Assembly (NCBI RefSeq): GCF_002994745.2
Contig: NC_037094.1
Location: 62,556,139-62,620,138 of the forward strand
Length of the DNA: 64,000 nucleotides
Direction of reading: 5' to 3'
DNA from: Rosa chinensis
Lineage: Eukaryota; Streptophyta; Magnoliopsida; Rosales; Rosaceae
Shown here: piece after piece, positions 25,401-36,016 of the stretch
How positions within the stretch are numbered: the stretch's first letter is position 1
Layout: each line of letters starts with the position of its first letter
Program-made: the position numbers and the translations under genes
The notes under the pieces: model-generated
The model's database searches: none
Seen by the model: the letters and a program-made list of their open reading frames with translations, nothing else
Told to the model about the DNA's origin: nothing

Positions 25401-26649
25401 TTCAAATCCCAGAAAAACAGTGCTAAGGGAAAAACAACCACATGTCATCCTCTATTCCTCTTGAAGTTCAAACATATAGGGCTCTTGTGGTTCAATTAAC
25501 ACCATGAACTGGACAGTGAATTCATCATTCAAGCTTACACACATTGAAAAGTCAATAACAACTCTACCTAACATATAAATTTGGTTGCAATCAAAGAACT
25601 CAAATACAAGATTAGAATTACAATTAAAGAATCAAAATTCTCATACTCGTATGAGATGCAGATGATACCAAACACCATTGATACCCACTTCAGCACATAT
25701 CAAGAAAAAGCACAGGATCCAAGATTCAACACTTGGTCTTTGCACATGACTCCCTCTTATGTTCACAAGCTCTCATGTCTATCGGAACAAGCTCGAATTC
25801 AACCTCTTTCTCATAAGGAGCAGCCAAAATTCGTTTAATGAATACCTGACTCTCTGAATTAGGATCTGAAACACCAGCTTCTTCTGAAATTGCTTGTTGA
25901 GCTCAGAGACAGAAAACACCAATTTCTTATATTCGATAACCCCGTATCCCCAATTCGACCATAAACCATCGAAAACAAATCAAATTTCGAAGGAAATTTC
26001 AAATTAAAACCCTAAATCCACAATCCAACAAAAATCCTAAATCGCTTAACAGTGAATCGAATGGCTTACCAGCATAGTGAATGAATACAGATCCATGAAA
26101 CGAGCATCACGATATGAGGTTTGGATGGATTGGTTTTATGGTTTGAAAAAAACTTTCAGATGCAAAATGAGTTTTTCTGTGTTTGTCAAACAGAGATGGA
26201 GGATGGAGGGAGGTTCTTCAAGGTTTTTAGTTTTTAGAGGAGATCGGGTTTGGATTTGGCAAGATATTTGGGTTCAAGGCGCTGGATTTTCAGTTCAGTG
26301 GTTTTGGTTTGAGAGGGCGCACTGTGAAGAAGAGAAAGTTTTCTCTGGGTTTCCAGTTTGATAAATTTGTCGGGAAGGATATTTCATCTAGTGGGGTTTT
26401 AATTCCACTTCATGTTGTGCCAAAAAAAATCAGCTAGGATACAATCAAAATCAAATGAATCTCCATTAATTGCACAACAGAAAACTATTGTCTGAAAATG
26501 AACCTTGTTTCCAAAATTGACATACCATGGTATATCACTATATTCAGACAACAGTTTTTTTCCATTCTGTCGTTAAAAAAAATCAGACAACAGAAAACAA
26601 ACATTCTGTCGTCTGAGCTCTGTCGTCTGATGAGTTTATTGGCATAGTG
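22422..26649. mobile_element. CACTA (En/Spm)-like non-autonomous element, 4.2 kb, TSD AAA
   Basis: The left end TACTATGTCAATAAACCCAT is an inverted copy of the right end, which reads ATGAGTTTATTGGCATAGTG. That gives TIRs of about 27 bp (CACTATGYCAATAAACYCATCAGAC). AAA flanks both sides (22419-22421, 26650-26652), fitting the 3-bp TSD of CACTA elements, with one extra T at the left. Many copies of CAGACAACAG and its reverse CTGTTGTCTG sit in the terminal 600 bp on the left and 180 bp on the right. These are the subterminal repeats typical of CACTA. There is no transposase. The interior carries an antisense fragment of a synaptotagmin-like gene (separate entry) and a GGGG/GTGT tract near 23,750. 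Confidence 0.88.
24373..25336 (-). pseudogene. captured SMP-domain exons of a synaptotagmin/E-Syt-type gene
   Basis: Minus-strand exons with intact splice borders are seen. 25238-25336 reads DPVIKPLHELEKSN and IPLWIKWPDCDR; 25083-25133 reads VDWLNKFVLDMWPYLDK. 24905-25013 contains KYIKAIEFGELSLGTLPP but opens with an in-frame TGA. An exon ending at 24496 reads PHVDFGMNILGGDIL and YPFIQ, and 24373-24442 reads ETIKRQVASLYLWP then TAA. The order and motifs match the SMP lipid-transfer domain of plant SYT proteins, which tether ER to plasma membrane. The exon between 24,905 and about 24,590 is missing or unrecognisable, and no C2 domains were recognised. Introns are retained, so capture was from DNA rather than mRNA. 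The in-frame stops make it a pseudogene fragment. Confidence 0.85.
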
Positions 26650-26652
26650 AAA

Positions 26653-27615
26653 GCTTATGATCGACTTGAATGGAAATATCTGCAAGCAATTCTTACAAAG
26701 TTGGGTTTTCATCCAGCGTGGATCAACATGGTTATGCATAATGTCACCACTATAAGTTACTCTATCTTGATACAAGGAGAGCCTACTCCTCCTTTGTGTC
26801 CTACCAGAGGTATTCGACAGGGTGATCCCTTATCACCATATTTATTTATTCTCTGTGTTGAAGGTTTATCTGCACTCATAACACGTGCTGTGCAACACCA
26901 CATCGTGCAAGGGCTAACTATGTGTCCTCAAGCCCCTACACTTAGTCATATCTTTTTTGCGGATGATAGCCTCCTCTTTGGGATGGCTACCCTGGAAGAA
27001 TGTAATGCTATCAAACAAATTCTGGATATTTATGAGAAAGCATCTGGCCAGAAAGTTAATTTCCAGAAGAGTAGTGTGGTCTTCAGCAGGAATGTTGACC
27101 TGGATCTCCAGAATAGTTTAGCTTCCATTCTTGCAGTCCAACGTGTGAATGAACGTGATAAGTATCTAGGACTACCTCTACGAGTTGGTCGATCTAAAAC
27201 AGCAAAGTTTGCATACATTAAAGAGAAACTATCCAAGAAATTGATCAGTTGGAAAGCGAAGCTCCTTAGTTGTGATGGTAAAGAAATTCTCATTAAGGCT
27301 GTGGCACAAATTATGCCTTTGTATGCTATGAACTGCTACTTGCTTCCCAAAAGTTTGTGTGGCGATATTCATCAACTATGTGCATCGTTCTTTTGGGATG
27401 ACACTGATGAAAAGAAGAAAATCCATTGGAGGAGTTGGGAAAGGCTCTGTTTGACTAAACAGGAGGGAGGTATGGGTTTTAAAAACATTTATGCCTATAA
27501 TATTGCTATGCTTGCCAAACAGGGATGGAGAATTATCTCCAATCCTCAATCACTGATTGCTAGGTTATACAAGGCCAAGTATTTCCAAATTGTACCTTTT
27601 GGGAAGCGGACATAG
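26653..27615 (+). pseudogene. LINE ORF2, reverse transcriptase C-terminal half
   Basis: It continues the RT after the CACTA-like element with AYDRLEWKYLQ, RGIRQGDPLSPYLFILC, and the catalytic FFADD box near 26,949-26,965, followed by QKVNFQKS and KYLGLPLRVGRSK. It ends at a frameshift near 27,613 (FGKRT-stop), after which the next frame continues. The catalytic aspartates are retained. Confidence 0.93.
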
Positions 27616-28978
27616 GTGACTCACCTTTATTCTCTTGGAGGAATATTCTTCAAAGCAGACATGTAGTCCAGGCAGGTGTGCAATGGAAGATTGGAGATGG
27701 AAAATCAGTCAATATCTGGCAAGATAGATGGTTACCGGTTCAGGGATATGTTCTAGCTTCACGGCCCCAATCCTCAACCTTGAGTACAGTGGCTGAACTC
27801 ATTGATGAAACTACTAGACAATGGAATGATGGCCTTATCTATACTCTGTTCCCAAAAGAAGTTGCAGATCGTATTCTTTGCATTCCTCTTAGTTGGCAGT
27901 CCACAGCTGATCGTCTTATTCGGAGTCTTGAGAAACGGGGGCATTACTCAGTTAAATCAGCATATTGGATCGCACGAAAGAAGATATTATAGCATCTCCT
28001 TGTGTCAACTTCTAATGGAGACCCGTATAAAGAATTGTGGAGGTGCTTATGGAAAGCTAAAGTCCCTGGTAAAGTAAGCATTTGTGCATAGAGAGCCTGT
28101 AATAATCTCTTGCCTACCCGAGATCGACTCCTATGCAATGTCTACTCTGCAATCATCCTGTGGAAGACGTCACTCATATTTTCTGTAAGTGCTCAGTGGC
28201 TTTTGAGATTTTCAAGGCTCCACCTTTTCACTTGCAAGACTTTATGATTCCACCGCTTCACTTTAAAGACTGGATGCTGGAAAGAGCGATCAGTTTAAAG
28301 CCTGAGATTTTTGCAAAGCTACTGATGATAGTTTGGGCCTTATGGAAGAATCGTAACAGCTGTCTCTGGAATGGGACTAAGCAGACCGCAGTGGACATCT
28401 ATCTCAGCAGCCTTGCATGGCTTGAGGAATTTCAAAAGGCTAGAGCTACTCCCAGTACACAAAGTAATGCACAGCAAAAACACACTTGGAAGCTAGTCGC
28501 CAATGGAGCTTTTAAACTCAATGTGGATGCTGCGTTTCTACCCCACCAAACAAAAGGGGGTATTGGAGGTGTCATCAGAGATGCCACAGGTCAGTTCTTT
28601 GCTGCTTTTGCTGGTCCCATTGCGCATACTGCGTCGCTAAAACAGTGTGAGCTCCTCGCCATCCGAGCGGGGCTTGATCTGGTACAAGCACTACAACTTC
28701 AAAAAGTGATAGTTGAAAGTGACTGTATGGAAGCTGTAGTTGAAGTCCAGACAAGAGATCATGCTTTACTCGCTAATGGAGGTTTAGTTGATGACATTAA
28801 ATAAGTTGCTGCAACTATCCCCTCTGTTCACATATGCCATGCACCACGTTCTTCTAATAGGGTAGCCCATAGGCTTGCAGCGTTAGGTTTTGACGCTATG
28901 CAACATATAGTCTGGCTTGATGTTGTGCCAGAGTGTATACTTGATGTACTAAACTTTGATCAAAGGCACCTCCATTGA
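27614..28978 (+). pseudogene. LINE ORF2 3' part: zf-RVT and RNase H domains
   Basis: After the frameshift the frame reads SPLFSWRNIL, then WKIGDGKSVNIWQDRWLP and GHYSVKSAYW. A second shift occurs near 27,990-28,130. The zinc-binding LLCNHPVEDVTHIFCKC of zf-RVT follows, and then an RNase H domain (KLNVDAAF, GGVIRDATG, KVIVESDCMEAV). A stop at 28,802 interrupts the last motif (APRSSNRVAHRLAALG). The LINE 3' end lies at 29,020. Confidence 0.9.
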
Positions 28979-29218
28979 GGTGATCTTAATGGAACACTCT
29001 CTTATTATTCAAAAAATTAGAATGTGTTGGTGTTGCATGGGTTCGTATCCCTTGTCAAATCTATGGAGTGACCAATATATTCCCCAAAAATTGTAAAAAA
29101 TCTGATGCAAATGAGATGACTTGGATATGTAAATGCATCATTTTGATAGCTAGCTATGAAAAATAAAAACACTTTATAGTTCGGAGAGTTTTTTGTAATT
29201 AATTTTTATTTAATTAAG

Positions 29219-29468
29219 AAAAAGAAGATCTGAGTAGTGGAATAGAATCAATAAATCATGCATTGGATCATATTGTTCAATGGTAAAACAAGACATGTAC
29301 TTTGAGTTAAGATCGGTAGAATTAAAATAAAAAAATATTAATTATTAAAACCATCATGTTGGGATGCATGCCAGGAAATCAGAACAATTTCAATTTTGAC
29401 TTCGACTCTAGCTATCAACCTTTTTTTTATTCTGTTGCGAATGGTGAATGGGATAATGCTAAGGAGTA
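29219..29468 (+). pseudogene. truncated duplicate of ankyrin-gene intron 2 and exon 3 start
   Basis: It matches about 39,011-39,229 of the ankyrin gene: shared intron-end sequence (GGTAGAATTAAAATAAAA, TTAATTATTAAAACC), the same acceptor GGGATGCATGCCAG, and the exon start reading GNQNN-FDFDSSYQPFFYSVANGEW. Homology stops exactly after AATGCTAAGGAGT at 29,468, where Tat-like retroelement sequence begins. It is a remnant of a tandem duplicate whose remainder has been lost to insertion or recombination. Confidence 0.88.
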
Positions 29469-29474
29469 AACTAG

Positions 29475-30315
29475 GGTCTTGTGTGTTCACCCCCGCGTCG
29501 AACTCCCAACCCTCCGTCGCAACACAGAAGGTCGCTCGCCCGGGGGACATGGAATCCTTTAGATTCTCGATCAACTTAGGCGCCTCCTGACGCCGGGTCA
29601 AATTCACTTGTCCGCTACAACCCTGGCGCTTCACATACACAAGCTCGTAAAAATGAAGCACCTCAGCCACCGTTGGGCCTTCGCATCTAGACAACCGCCA
29701 GAGCGAGTTCAACGCCATCAACAACCTCCACACGTTGGGGCAAATTTGCCTGAAGGCGAGGTCAAACTTGCATAGAAGGATCTGAAGGTTGGGCAGTAGC
29801 GGAAAGGTGACACCTTGGCGAAACACCGCCTCGTGTACAGAGGCATAACCAGCCGGCAGAAACGACACTTTCTCGTCTTTCCTCGGTGAGCGCAGCTTCA
29901 CCACTCCAGGCAGGCGGAACACCCTTTTCATCTTTGCGATGGCGGACGGAGGCATCGACCCTCCCGCCTCGTCAACTGAAGTGTCGTCTCGAAGAACCCA
30001 AGCCGACTCTATCTCCTCTTTGGCGGCGTCATCTCCATGAGCGGAACCACTCACATCACTGTGGCTAGCCAGCCTATCCTCATGTTGCTCACGGGCAGCG
30101 GTTTCCTCTCTTGCCGCTGAAGTTTCTGGGCGCCAGCATGAGCCATCGCTATGTCCCACGGTATGGTTTGTAAGGGTTGAATATCTAGCGGTTCCGGCAG
30201 TGAGGTTCCTACAGGGGCAGACAGACGCAACGAATCAATAAATATCCTATCCGCAACACTGATCGACACGTTAGACCCAGAATCCTCACTGCTCAGGATC
30301 TCTACGACGCTAGCC
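29475..30315 (-). pseudogene. antisense extra ORF of Tat-like element, frameshifted
   Basis: ATG at 30315 opens MASVVEILSSEDSGS. The frame shifts by one near 30,130-30,165, and the second frame then reads ASVHEAVFRQGVTFPLLP, FRQICPNVWRLLMAL and VAEVLHFYELVYVK. This is like the Transposase_28 (gypsy-type) domain found in plant retroelement extra ORFs. It ends where the element is truncated, without its natural C-terminus. It is GC-rich compared with its surroundings. Function is unknown even in intact elements. Confidence 0.65.
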
Positions 30316-31077
30316 ATAAAAAACCCTAAAACCAAAGTTAGTCAGTTTAAAAAATCATCTAAACTATCCCTATGTCAGATTTTAACCAAGAACAACCATG
30401 CCCAGAAAACAACATATGCATACCCAAAACCCAAATTCGACCATCTAGCAAATCCATAACCACCAACCTTCTGCCACAAACACATAAACCACTCCCAAAC
30501 CCTTCTAGACCCTCAGACACACCATAACTTGGCAGCAATTACTTTGAATAACAAAAGTATTAACTGACAGAAACAAGAGGCAACCAAATAAACACGGGGC
30601 TCAGATTACCAACCTGAAATATGGGAACTCTGGTGTGCTTTGGGAATGCTTGTCTTCACTTCGAGAGGTCTCTGTCCTCCAAGATCGACAACCTCACAAG
30701 ATTTGCAGAACCCTCTCCTCAATTCTCAGAGCAAAAGCTTGAAGATGACGATATTGGTTCAAAGTGCAAAAAATGTCAAAACCCCTTGAGTTTCCCTCTC
30801 TTTTATGTCAACATCAGTCAGATTGAGGCTGTCCGCTAAAAAATGACATCACACGAGCACTGTACACGTGCCTCACAAACACACTTACTATCCAGATTAA
30901 CAGAGGCGTCGTCTCGCTTACAAAATCGATAATTACTCGCATTAATGGCAAAGATACAGGCGTGCTGAGGAGACGTTCGCCCACAAGCTAACCCAATGCA
31001 TGATGGCCACATGTCGGGCGCTGTCAGATGAAGCGTCTATCATAAGTAGCCGTCAAAAACGGGCATACCAATCGGCA

Positions 31078-31393
31078 AGCGAGACAGTCACTGCTAAGTG
31101 CAACACCGCTAGCGGAACTTCTCCCTTTCATCTTACAAGTGAGACAGTCTCCGCTAAGCGCAACACAGCTAGCGGGACTTCTTCATCTTGCAAGCGAGAC
31201 AGTCTCTGCTAAGCGCAACACCGCTAGCGGAACTTCTCCATTTCATCTTGCAAGTGAGACAGTCTCTGCTAAGCACAACACCGCTAGCGGAACTTCTCCA
31301 TTTCATCTTGCAAGCCAGATAGTCTCCACTAAGGGCAACACCGCTAGCGGAACTTCTCCTTTTCATCTTGCAAGCGAGACAGTCTCCACTATA
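31078..31393. repeat. 60-bp tandem repeat, five and a part copies
   Basis: The unit contains GAGACAGTCTCTGCTAAGCG, CAACACCGCTAGCGGAACTT and CTCCATTTCATCTTGCAAGC. Copies begin near 31,080, 31,139, 31,196, 31,255, 31,315 and 31,375. The second lacks a few bases, and the last is partial. Each unit holds the palindrome-like CCGCTAGCGG. It lies in or just before the Tat-like LTR; such tandem arrays are usual in Tat/Ogre 3' regions. Apparent ORFs on both strands are by-products of the unit length being a multiple of three. Confidence 0.92.
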
Positions 31394-32150
31394 GACCTCA
31401 TGTCGCAAGAAAGTCCCATTCCTTACCGCTTACCATTAGCGGAGGGACTACCGCTGAACCCGTGGCAACACCTAATATTATCAACGACCGCCACGCGGCG
31501 TTACAGTCAAACTATGCTCCTTCAGGACAAGTAAGGGGACATGTCGACACAGTCTTCGACGGCCTTGATCAGGCAAGTTGACCCCCGCCACTCGGGTATC
31601 AAAGATTGAGTTCGCTACCCAACACCCTCTGCTCAGCGCAGCTCCCCTCAACAAACAATATACCGGCCAAACGGAGATCTATCTTAGCCGGGGAATGGGG
31701 GACCCCTTGGGGGCCTAGCAGGGGTCCACCCGAAAGGGTAAAGCATTTGCTCAGAACAAATCCATGGTTGACAATGCACTGACACTAATTATGCCTGTGC
31801 AAGACTAGCAGAAGTAACGCTACAAAACCGCTAGGCAACTCCCCAACCAAGATTGCCCTCCTTGACTGGGGACTTGGGGGACTTGTACTTACATAAGCAT
31901 TTGTCAAACATAATTAGCTATAATGAGCTATGCTCATACTACCGCCAGCGGTACTAACAACCATTAATGGTGTGACCTAAGGAAACACAGCTAAACAAGG
32001 TATCACCGGAGCCTCGGCTCACCCCCAGATCACCGCTGACGCGCCGCCCAGCGCTGGGCCAAGATCGCCTCGCTGAAGCATCAGAAGATGGGAACTAAAG
32101 CATATTAGGTCCACATCAAAAACAAGGAAGAGGTCAGCCTCTTCCCCACC

Positions 32151-32158
32151 TATAAAAG
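32151..32158 (+). promoter_or_regulatory. TATA box of Tat-like LTR
   Basis: TATAAAAG lies in the sequence CCCCACCTATAAAAGGTCC, followed about 70-80 bases downstream by the conserved-looking ACTTAGGCATCGGAG. The orientation shows the LTR reads plus, opposite to the ORF at 29475-30315. Confidence 0.55.
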
Positions 32159-32387
32159 GTCCACTCCTTTCTCCTCATTAATTACGCATTTACTAACCTA
32201 CTGTTATTCTGTCAACACAAATACATTGACTAACTTAGGCATCGGAGAAGAGAAGATCGCCAACCGCGGTCTCCCTCTGACGCCCTTTATATTTCATTTG
32301 ACAGATAGTAGGAGTAACAAGAGCATCACAAGTAGCGGTCCGCCCATCGGACCAGCGTTAACCGAGATTTGGTTACCGCTAAATCTT

Positions 32388-32720
32388 CACTACACCATAA
32401 AATCTCATCTATAGTATTCGAAAAACGCTATGGTAGGATTTGATAGTGTTTTAGTAAACGCTATGTCTGCCCCAGCTATAATAGGTACAAAGTCAGTCAT
32501 AGCGTTTTCGGAAACGCTATGAAAAAGTCCGCATCTATAGCATTTGTATACGATTCAATAGCACTTAATAAATGCTAATGTGAAACAATCAATAGCACTT
32601 CCAAAACGCTATTGAACAATAAATAGCATTTAGTAAATGTTCTTAATACCTATGGCATAGCTATTAGAAAATGCTATAGATAATATCTGATAGCACTCAA
32701 TGGCCCTGCTATCCTACATC
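32388..32720. mobile_element. one terminus of a second CACTA-like element
   Basis: It starts CACTACACCATAAAAT directly after the LTR-like sequence. Over 330 bases it carries many direct and inverted copies of ATAGCGTTT and AAACGCTAT (for example CATAGCGTTTTCGGAAACGC), the subterminal pattern of CACTA elements. The opposite terminus (ending TAGTG) was not found before 38 kb, so the element is truncated or its far end has diverged. Its interior may extend to about 35,460. Confidence 0.65.
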
Positions 32721-35460
32721 TTTAAGTGCTGTCAGAAGTACACAAATGAACAATTGCTCATTACATAATTTCAGTAGCAATCAAAATAGAAAGTGTTAAT
32801 ATTCATAAATTAAAAACTACTACATTGTCTCAGCCAAAGTTGTTTTCCTTTTGTATAAATGATGGAAATCCTACTCGAAACAAAAAGCCTTTATAAAGAC
32901 ACTAATATGTTACTCCTAGCACATGCTTTCTTTCTTCTATACAAAAGTGTGAGGACTAGATACTAGTTTCAAACAAAAAGCTGATGGAGTTGAAAATAGA
33001 TAACATAAAACCATCCTTATCCCGTAAGCTACTAAGCCTCATTGCAAAGTCATATTGAATAGATATACAACAAGCTGACTTCTGCGAATGATTACCAAAG
33101 AATGATTAAATGTATGTCTTTGCTATTGTGGGCACCCATAAGAATGATAGCTAGTAAAAAAGGATCCATTTTCCTGCAGCAAACCAGCACAAAGTTCAAC
33201 AAGTGCAGATTACAGATTTTCCTGGATTAAAGCAATGCTCAAAACTTAGCTTATATAAAGCTAATAGTGACTAGAGTCCTTAATCATGCAAATTAAGCCT
33301 AGTCTTTAGGTCAGAGCTAGCAAAGTCATAGTTTCCCTAAATCAAGTTCACGACAGTGAATATATATCAAGTAAAATAAGCATCAACTTATATATATCTT
33401 CTAAATTAGGTGTGAATATATATCAAACAAAATAAGCATCAACACACACACACACACATATATTCTAAATTAGGTGCAGATTTAAGAAGATAAACAAATT
33501 CCTAATTTAAAACAAGGATCAAAGTAGTGCAAAATAGTGCCTAAAATTGAAAGCAAAGTCAAGAGTTTCATACCTTTTGGGAGTTGTGGAGTCTTGAGCT
33601 TGTTTAGTATGGTGGACGATGGAGGGGAAAAGAATTGCACCTCCAAGTATGCTCCTCCATTTGCTGATAAGGGAAAACAGAAACAAAGGAGGGGATTAGT
33701 TGATTAAAACTCTCAAACTTTTGGTGAACTCAATCGACCAAATATAACAACTAACAATCAGTGCACTACTTAATTGTCCATGGAAACAATTAAATTTTAA
33801 ATCAGTACAGAATAAAAGAACAATACCACTCTTTTTGGAATTAGGAAGAGATAGAGGCTGAAATTTGGAGTGATTGCCATCAGAGCCTAAAAATTAACAT
33901 GTAAAAAATTGAACTCCAAAAACAAAACAGTGCCAAACAGGTCATCTTGTAATATGGACAAAAGTGCAGATAGCAAAAGTTAGATACAATCAAAGATATG
34001 CACCAGTTGAGATATCTGTTTCCCAAGTTATATGTTTTACAAATCAGCAAATAACAAGTTACTTAAAGCAATTATCTGGAATAAAAGGTTTTGGAATTAC
34101 CTTTGTACATGATAAATATTAGAACTGTATTGACCTTTCCATATACATCTTCTTCAAAGGATTTATTCTCTAAAATTCCACCCCTTCCGTACTATTCGTG
34201 TTCTGTTGCTGCATCTTTGTGACCATATATGCCTGAGCAACTTGATACTGAAATTCACATCATTTAACAAGCACTCCATAAGTTTTTGATAAGTGAAGTT
34301 CAACAATGCAATGAAACTAAGGATTCTACAAAATTCGAATCATAATTTCAAAGCTGCATTTAACTCTTACAGAAAATAACAATTAAATAGAGTATAGAAG
34401 AGCATATTTCTTTTCTCTTCTACTACCTACTTTCTATAGTCATAAACGCTATAAGACATATCAAAATTTACAAAGTGGAACAAACCACCCAAAAACAAGA
34501 GTAAACACTCTTAACATTATTCATTGAAAAATAAGATTCCAAAAAGCTTGAAAGTTTGCCTAGAATTTCAAAACTAGTGAAATTCAAGTAAAACCATCCT
34601 GGACAAAGTATTTCTAAAATACCCAACTAAGAAGTGAATCAGAAAGTGACACTGCCTCCATCTATATTCTATACCCACACAGAGGCGACAAACCACACCC
34701 CAACAACCCAAAAACCAAAGCAAAAGTCAGAGATGGTATATGAATAAACTAAACAAAAATTTAAATAGAAAATTACATAGTAACACATGACCAAAGATGC
34801 AAACACAAAAAACCTACCTTCAAATAGATTTATACAAATAAGGACATGAGCTCAGGCCCAAAAGTCAAATGATGTAAGCCTGACTCCAAATTTAATGCAA
34901 AATGACCAAAATGCTTGAGTTTCATCACAATTTACGGACATTGCCACTGACTCCTATTTACGGGCATTTTGTTCTTCCTCTCCTATTTACGGGCTTTTTC
35001 TTCTGCCTCTGCAACTCAGGATCAGCCAGATCCCAAGAAGAAGATTGACCTAGACCCAGAAGCAACCTTCTCCTTCTTCAAATCCCTATTGTTGTAAAAT
35101 CATAATTTCCCTCCTCGGCATTTTTGGACCACTCACGTTAGGTTCCTCCGGGAGCTTCGTGCTCATCGAATTCAGAGGCCAAGATCGACGGTGTGTTGCG
35201 GTCTTTGATGAAGAGCTTCTTCAGTGGCGGCCTTCGAGATGAAGAAGAAAAAGCCTATTTTTGGTGGGAAGAATCACCGTCATAGGCGTCTGCGAAAAGG
35301 AGATCTCGGTTGAAAATCAGATACACCGGCCAGATCTGGCCGTCCTGGAACAAGTCGTCAACGGAAATCGGCGATCCGTCAGGGAGGGAGGGAGGGAGTG
35401 GTCTGGCTCTGCTCCTCCACCGCCTTATCTTGATTTCATTTTATTTTATTATGGATGTAT
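32720..35460. other. probable interior of second CACTA-like element
   Basis: AT-rich, intron-like sequence with no long frame and a (CA)n tract near 33,441. Spaced exon-like blocks on the minus strand between 33,560 and 35,460, and the GC-rich block at 35,100-35,410, suggest captured gene sequence, only part of which is recognisable (next entry). Confidence 0.4.
35273..35380 (-). pseudogene. host-gene fragment resembling DUF1645-type N-terminus
   Basis: The minus strand reads DGSPISVDDLFQDGQIWPVY followed by LIFNRDLLFADAYDGD. The pattern (short Ser/Asp start, LFxxGQIxPVYPxFNRDLLF) resembles plant DUF1645 proteins; I make this match from memory of the family pattern only. No start codon or downstream exon could be attached. 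It lies in the GC-rich end of the presumed CACTA interior, so capture is the likely origin. Confidence 0.4.
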
Positions 35461-36016
35461 TTGCTTGTTAGGTTTTGATTGATTTGAAGTTTTTTTAGCA
35501 TTGCTAAATTTGTAGAGGTCTTGACGGTTGCTGGGTTCTCTGATGTTGATGATTAGGTAGGTGATTTTAGCAGTTAGTGATTTGGCTTTGTGCTTGTTTG
35601 AGATTTTCAATTCTTGATTTCGTAGCTGTAATTGTAACCAATATGAGGGGTTAAGTTTCAAACATCCAAATTTATGGCTCTTTCATACTCGTATTTTTAT
35701 AAGATATTGTATCATATAGGTTCGTAGTATTCCTAGGGCAAGAGCCAGACTGATTCGACCTTGTATTAGAAATCCAAGGCATATTTGTCCTAGTATTAGT
35801 AACTATGGTGGATTTATTTCCGTTGCGAAAATCGTAGCTGGATATTACATAAGATCAATGACTAGCTATTATTTGGTTAACTGAGTTTTATCTGTTTTTA
35901 TGTATCATTGTGTGTGTCTGCACCCAATATCCCATTGCTACTTCATTTGGCAAACTAAAAACTATTATTAAGCTATTGGATACCACATGCAGAACTGTTA
36001 TTAAGAAAAAGAAAAT

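Larger units (their letters stand above)
18968..29020 (+). mobile_element. L1-type LINE with 11-bp TSD, split by two nested insertions
   Basis: The TSD AATGTGTTGGT lies at 18957-18967 and 29021-29031. LINE sequence is at 18968-20693, 22306-22421 and about 26653-29020, roughly 4.2 kb in total. It encodes ORF2 (endonuclease, reverse transcriptase, zf-RVT, RNase H) and ends in a short A-rich tail. There is no ORF1 (DUF4283/zinc-knuckle protein), so it is 5'-truncated. A solo LTR (20694-22300) and a CACTA-like element (22422-26649) interrupt it at exact codon positions, so removing them restores the RT reading frame across both joints. Confidence 0.93.
29469..32387 (+). mobile_element. 3' part of a Tat-like Ty3/gypsy retrotransposon
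   Basis: It contains, in order: an antisense ORF with a Transposase_28/'putative gypsy type transposon'-like domain, 60-bp tandem repeats, and a GC-richer block with a plus-strand TATA box followed by AACTTAGGCATCGGAGAAG and ACCGCGGTCTCCCTCTGACGCC, which resembles the R/U5 region of Tat/Athila LTRs. Tat-lineage elements are known to carry extra ORFs, often antisense between pol and the 3' LTR, and that order fits here. The element is cut at 29,469 by the ankyrin fragment and at 32,388 by a CACTA-like end. Gag and pol are absent. The LTR start was not fixed. Confidence 0.65.

Noticed and set aside
29475..30315. Minus-strand frame as a host gene
   Set aside because: Domain and context are those of a retroelement extra ORF, and it is frameshifted and truncated.
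30597..30613. CTCAGATTACCA as a primer-binding site for a minus-strand retroelement
   Set aside because: Similarity to the initiator-Met tRNA complement is poor, and the LTR-like promoter reads in the plus direction.
31078..31393. Regular repeats that might be taken for a CRISPR array
   Set aside because: Contiguous 60-bp tandem units without distinct spacers, in a plant retroelement.
31139..31534. 131-codon frame and its antisense partner in the 60-bp array
   Set aside because: The repeat unit length is a multiple of three, so frames stay open; not a gene.
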